From Gracilaria gracilis (lineage: Eukaryota > Rhodophyta > Florideophyceae > Gracilariales > Gracilariaceae): DNA of 64,000 bases. The stretch lies in assembly GCA_030374805.1 (NCBI GenBank), contig JARGSG010000227.1, forward strand, positions 1 to 64,000, written 5' to 3'. Below, piece after piece: positions 63,741 through 64,000 of the stretch. The notes under the pieces were generated by a model. It was not told the DNA's origin and ran no database searches. It was given only the letters and a program-made list of their open reading frames with translations. The first letter of the stretch is position 1. Every line of letters starts with the position of its first letter. The translations under genes and the position numbers were made by a program.

Positions 63741-64000
63741 CAAAGTAAATCTCGTGACGTTATGCCTACCCATATATACACTGCATAACGTGCGATCTAC
63801 ATCCGGAGCATCAGTACTAACTTCGAACTGTGATCAACTACAATCTCTGCGAAAAAGGGTTTGCCATTTTCGATGCGACAACGTCTATCTTTATAAGGAG
63901 GTCACCAAAGGTGAACTCTCAGCCACCACTCCACAAAGCCAATTGATTTGAATCAGTTTTGGTGCGATTCAGGGATCACCATTGTTCGTCATGTGCCCGC
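63741..64000. other. Right-edge sequence without a recognisable gene
   Basis: A 90-codon frame at 63679-63951 overlaps exon 2 of the preceding gene in another frame and has no support. Confidence 0.35.

Overview
This window looks like nuclear DNA of a red alga, most likely a multicellular florideophyte; the genus cannot be fixed from the sequence. The evidence is a floridean-type starch synthase with an amylase-like front half and no transit peptide from the preferred start, a thylakoid-lumen TPM-domain protein with a twin-arginine signal, a BIN4-type topoisomerase VI partner, an animal-type haem peroxidase relic, and compact genes with few, short GT-AG introns that carry CTAAC-like branch points.

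The window has two compartments. Bases 1 to about 29,540 are a transposon and pseudogene arm. From left to right it holds an unknown open frame running off the left edge (minus strand), a frameshifted Plavaka/CACTA-type transposase, a decayed kinase-like gene, one intact small gene (HSBP1-like), a secreted F-x-x-C-x-F repeat protein with one nonsense codon just after its signal peptide, a broken DHX16/Prp2 helicase 5' half, a broken haem peroxidase, a dead Ty3/Gypsy chromovirus (minus strand) carrying a 290-bp inverted-repeat element in its integrase, a small spliced unknown gene, and a complete hAT element (26,611-29,532) with terminal repeats, near-perfect target duplication and a transposase frame broken only by two in-frame stops.

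Bases 30,170 to 64,000 are a gene-rich arm with short spacers, several tightly convergent gene pairs and one divergent pair. It encodes GINS subunit PSF2 (three exons), a Nup42-like nucleoporin, the starch synthase, a probable organellar protein, an FBXO9-like F-box protein, mitochondrial pyruvate dehydrogenase E1 alpha, a cyclin, a bZIP-like protein, mitochondrial succinyl-CoA ligase beta, the TPM lumen protein, a TUG/ASPSCR1-like UBX protein, BIN4, a double COG0523 (CobW-type) metal-chaperone GTPase, a small coiled-coil protein, a small spliced membrane protein and several unknowns. A second inverted-repeat element (526 bp) sits between the starch synthase and the next gene.

The genes are unrelated housekeeping functions rather than a cluster: replication and ploidy (PSF2, BIN4, cyclin), mitochondrial carbon flow (PDH E1 alpha, succinyl-CoA ligase), storage glucan, nuclear export and protein turnover. 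The most unusual items are the COG0523 protein whose first GTPase half has lost its P-loop, the amylase-starch synthase-CBM fusion, the two inverted-repeat elements with palindromic or repeated subterminal motifs, and the set of otherwise open frames broken only by single stop codons. All identifications come from reading motifs by eye; no database search was run.
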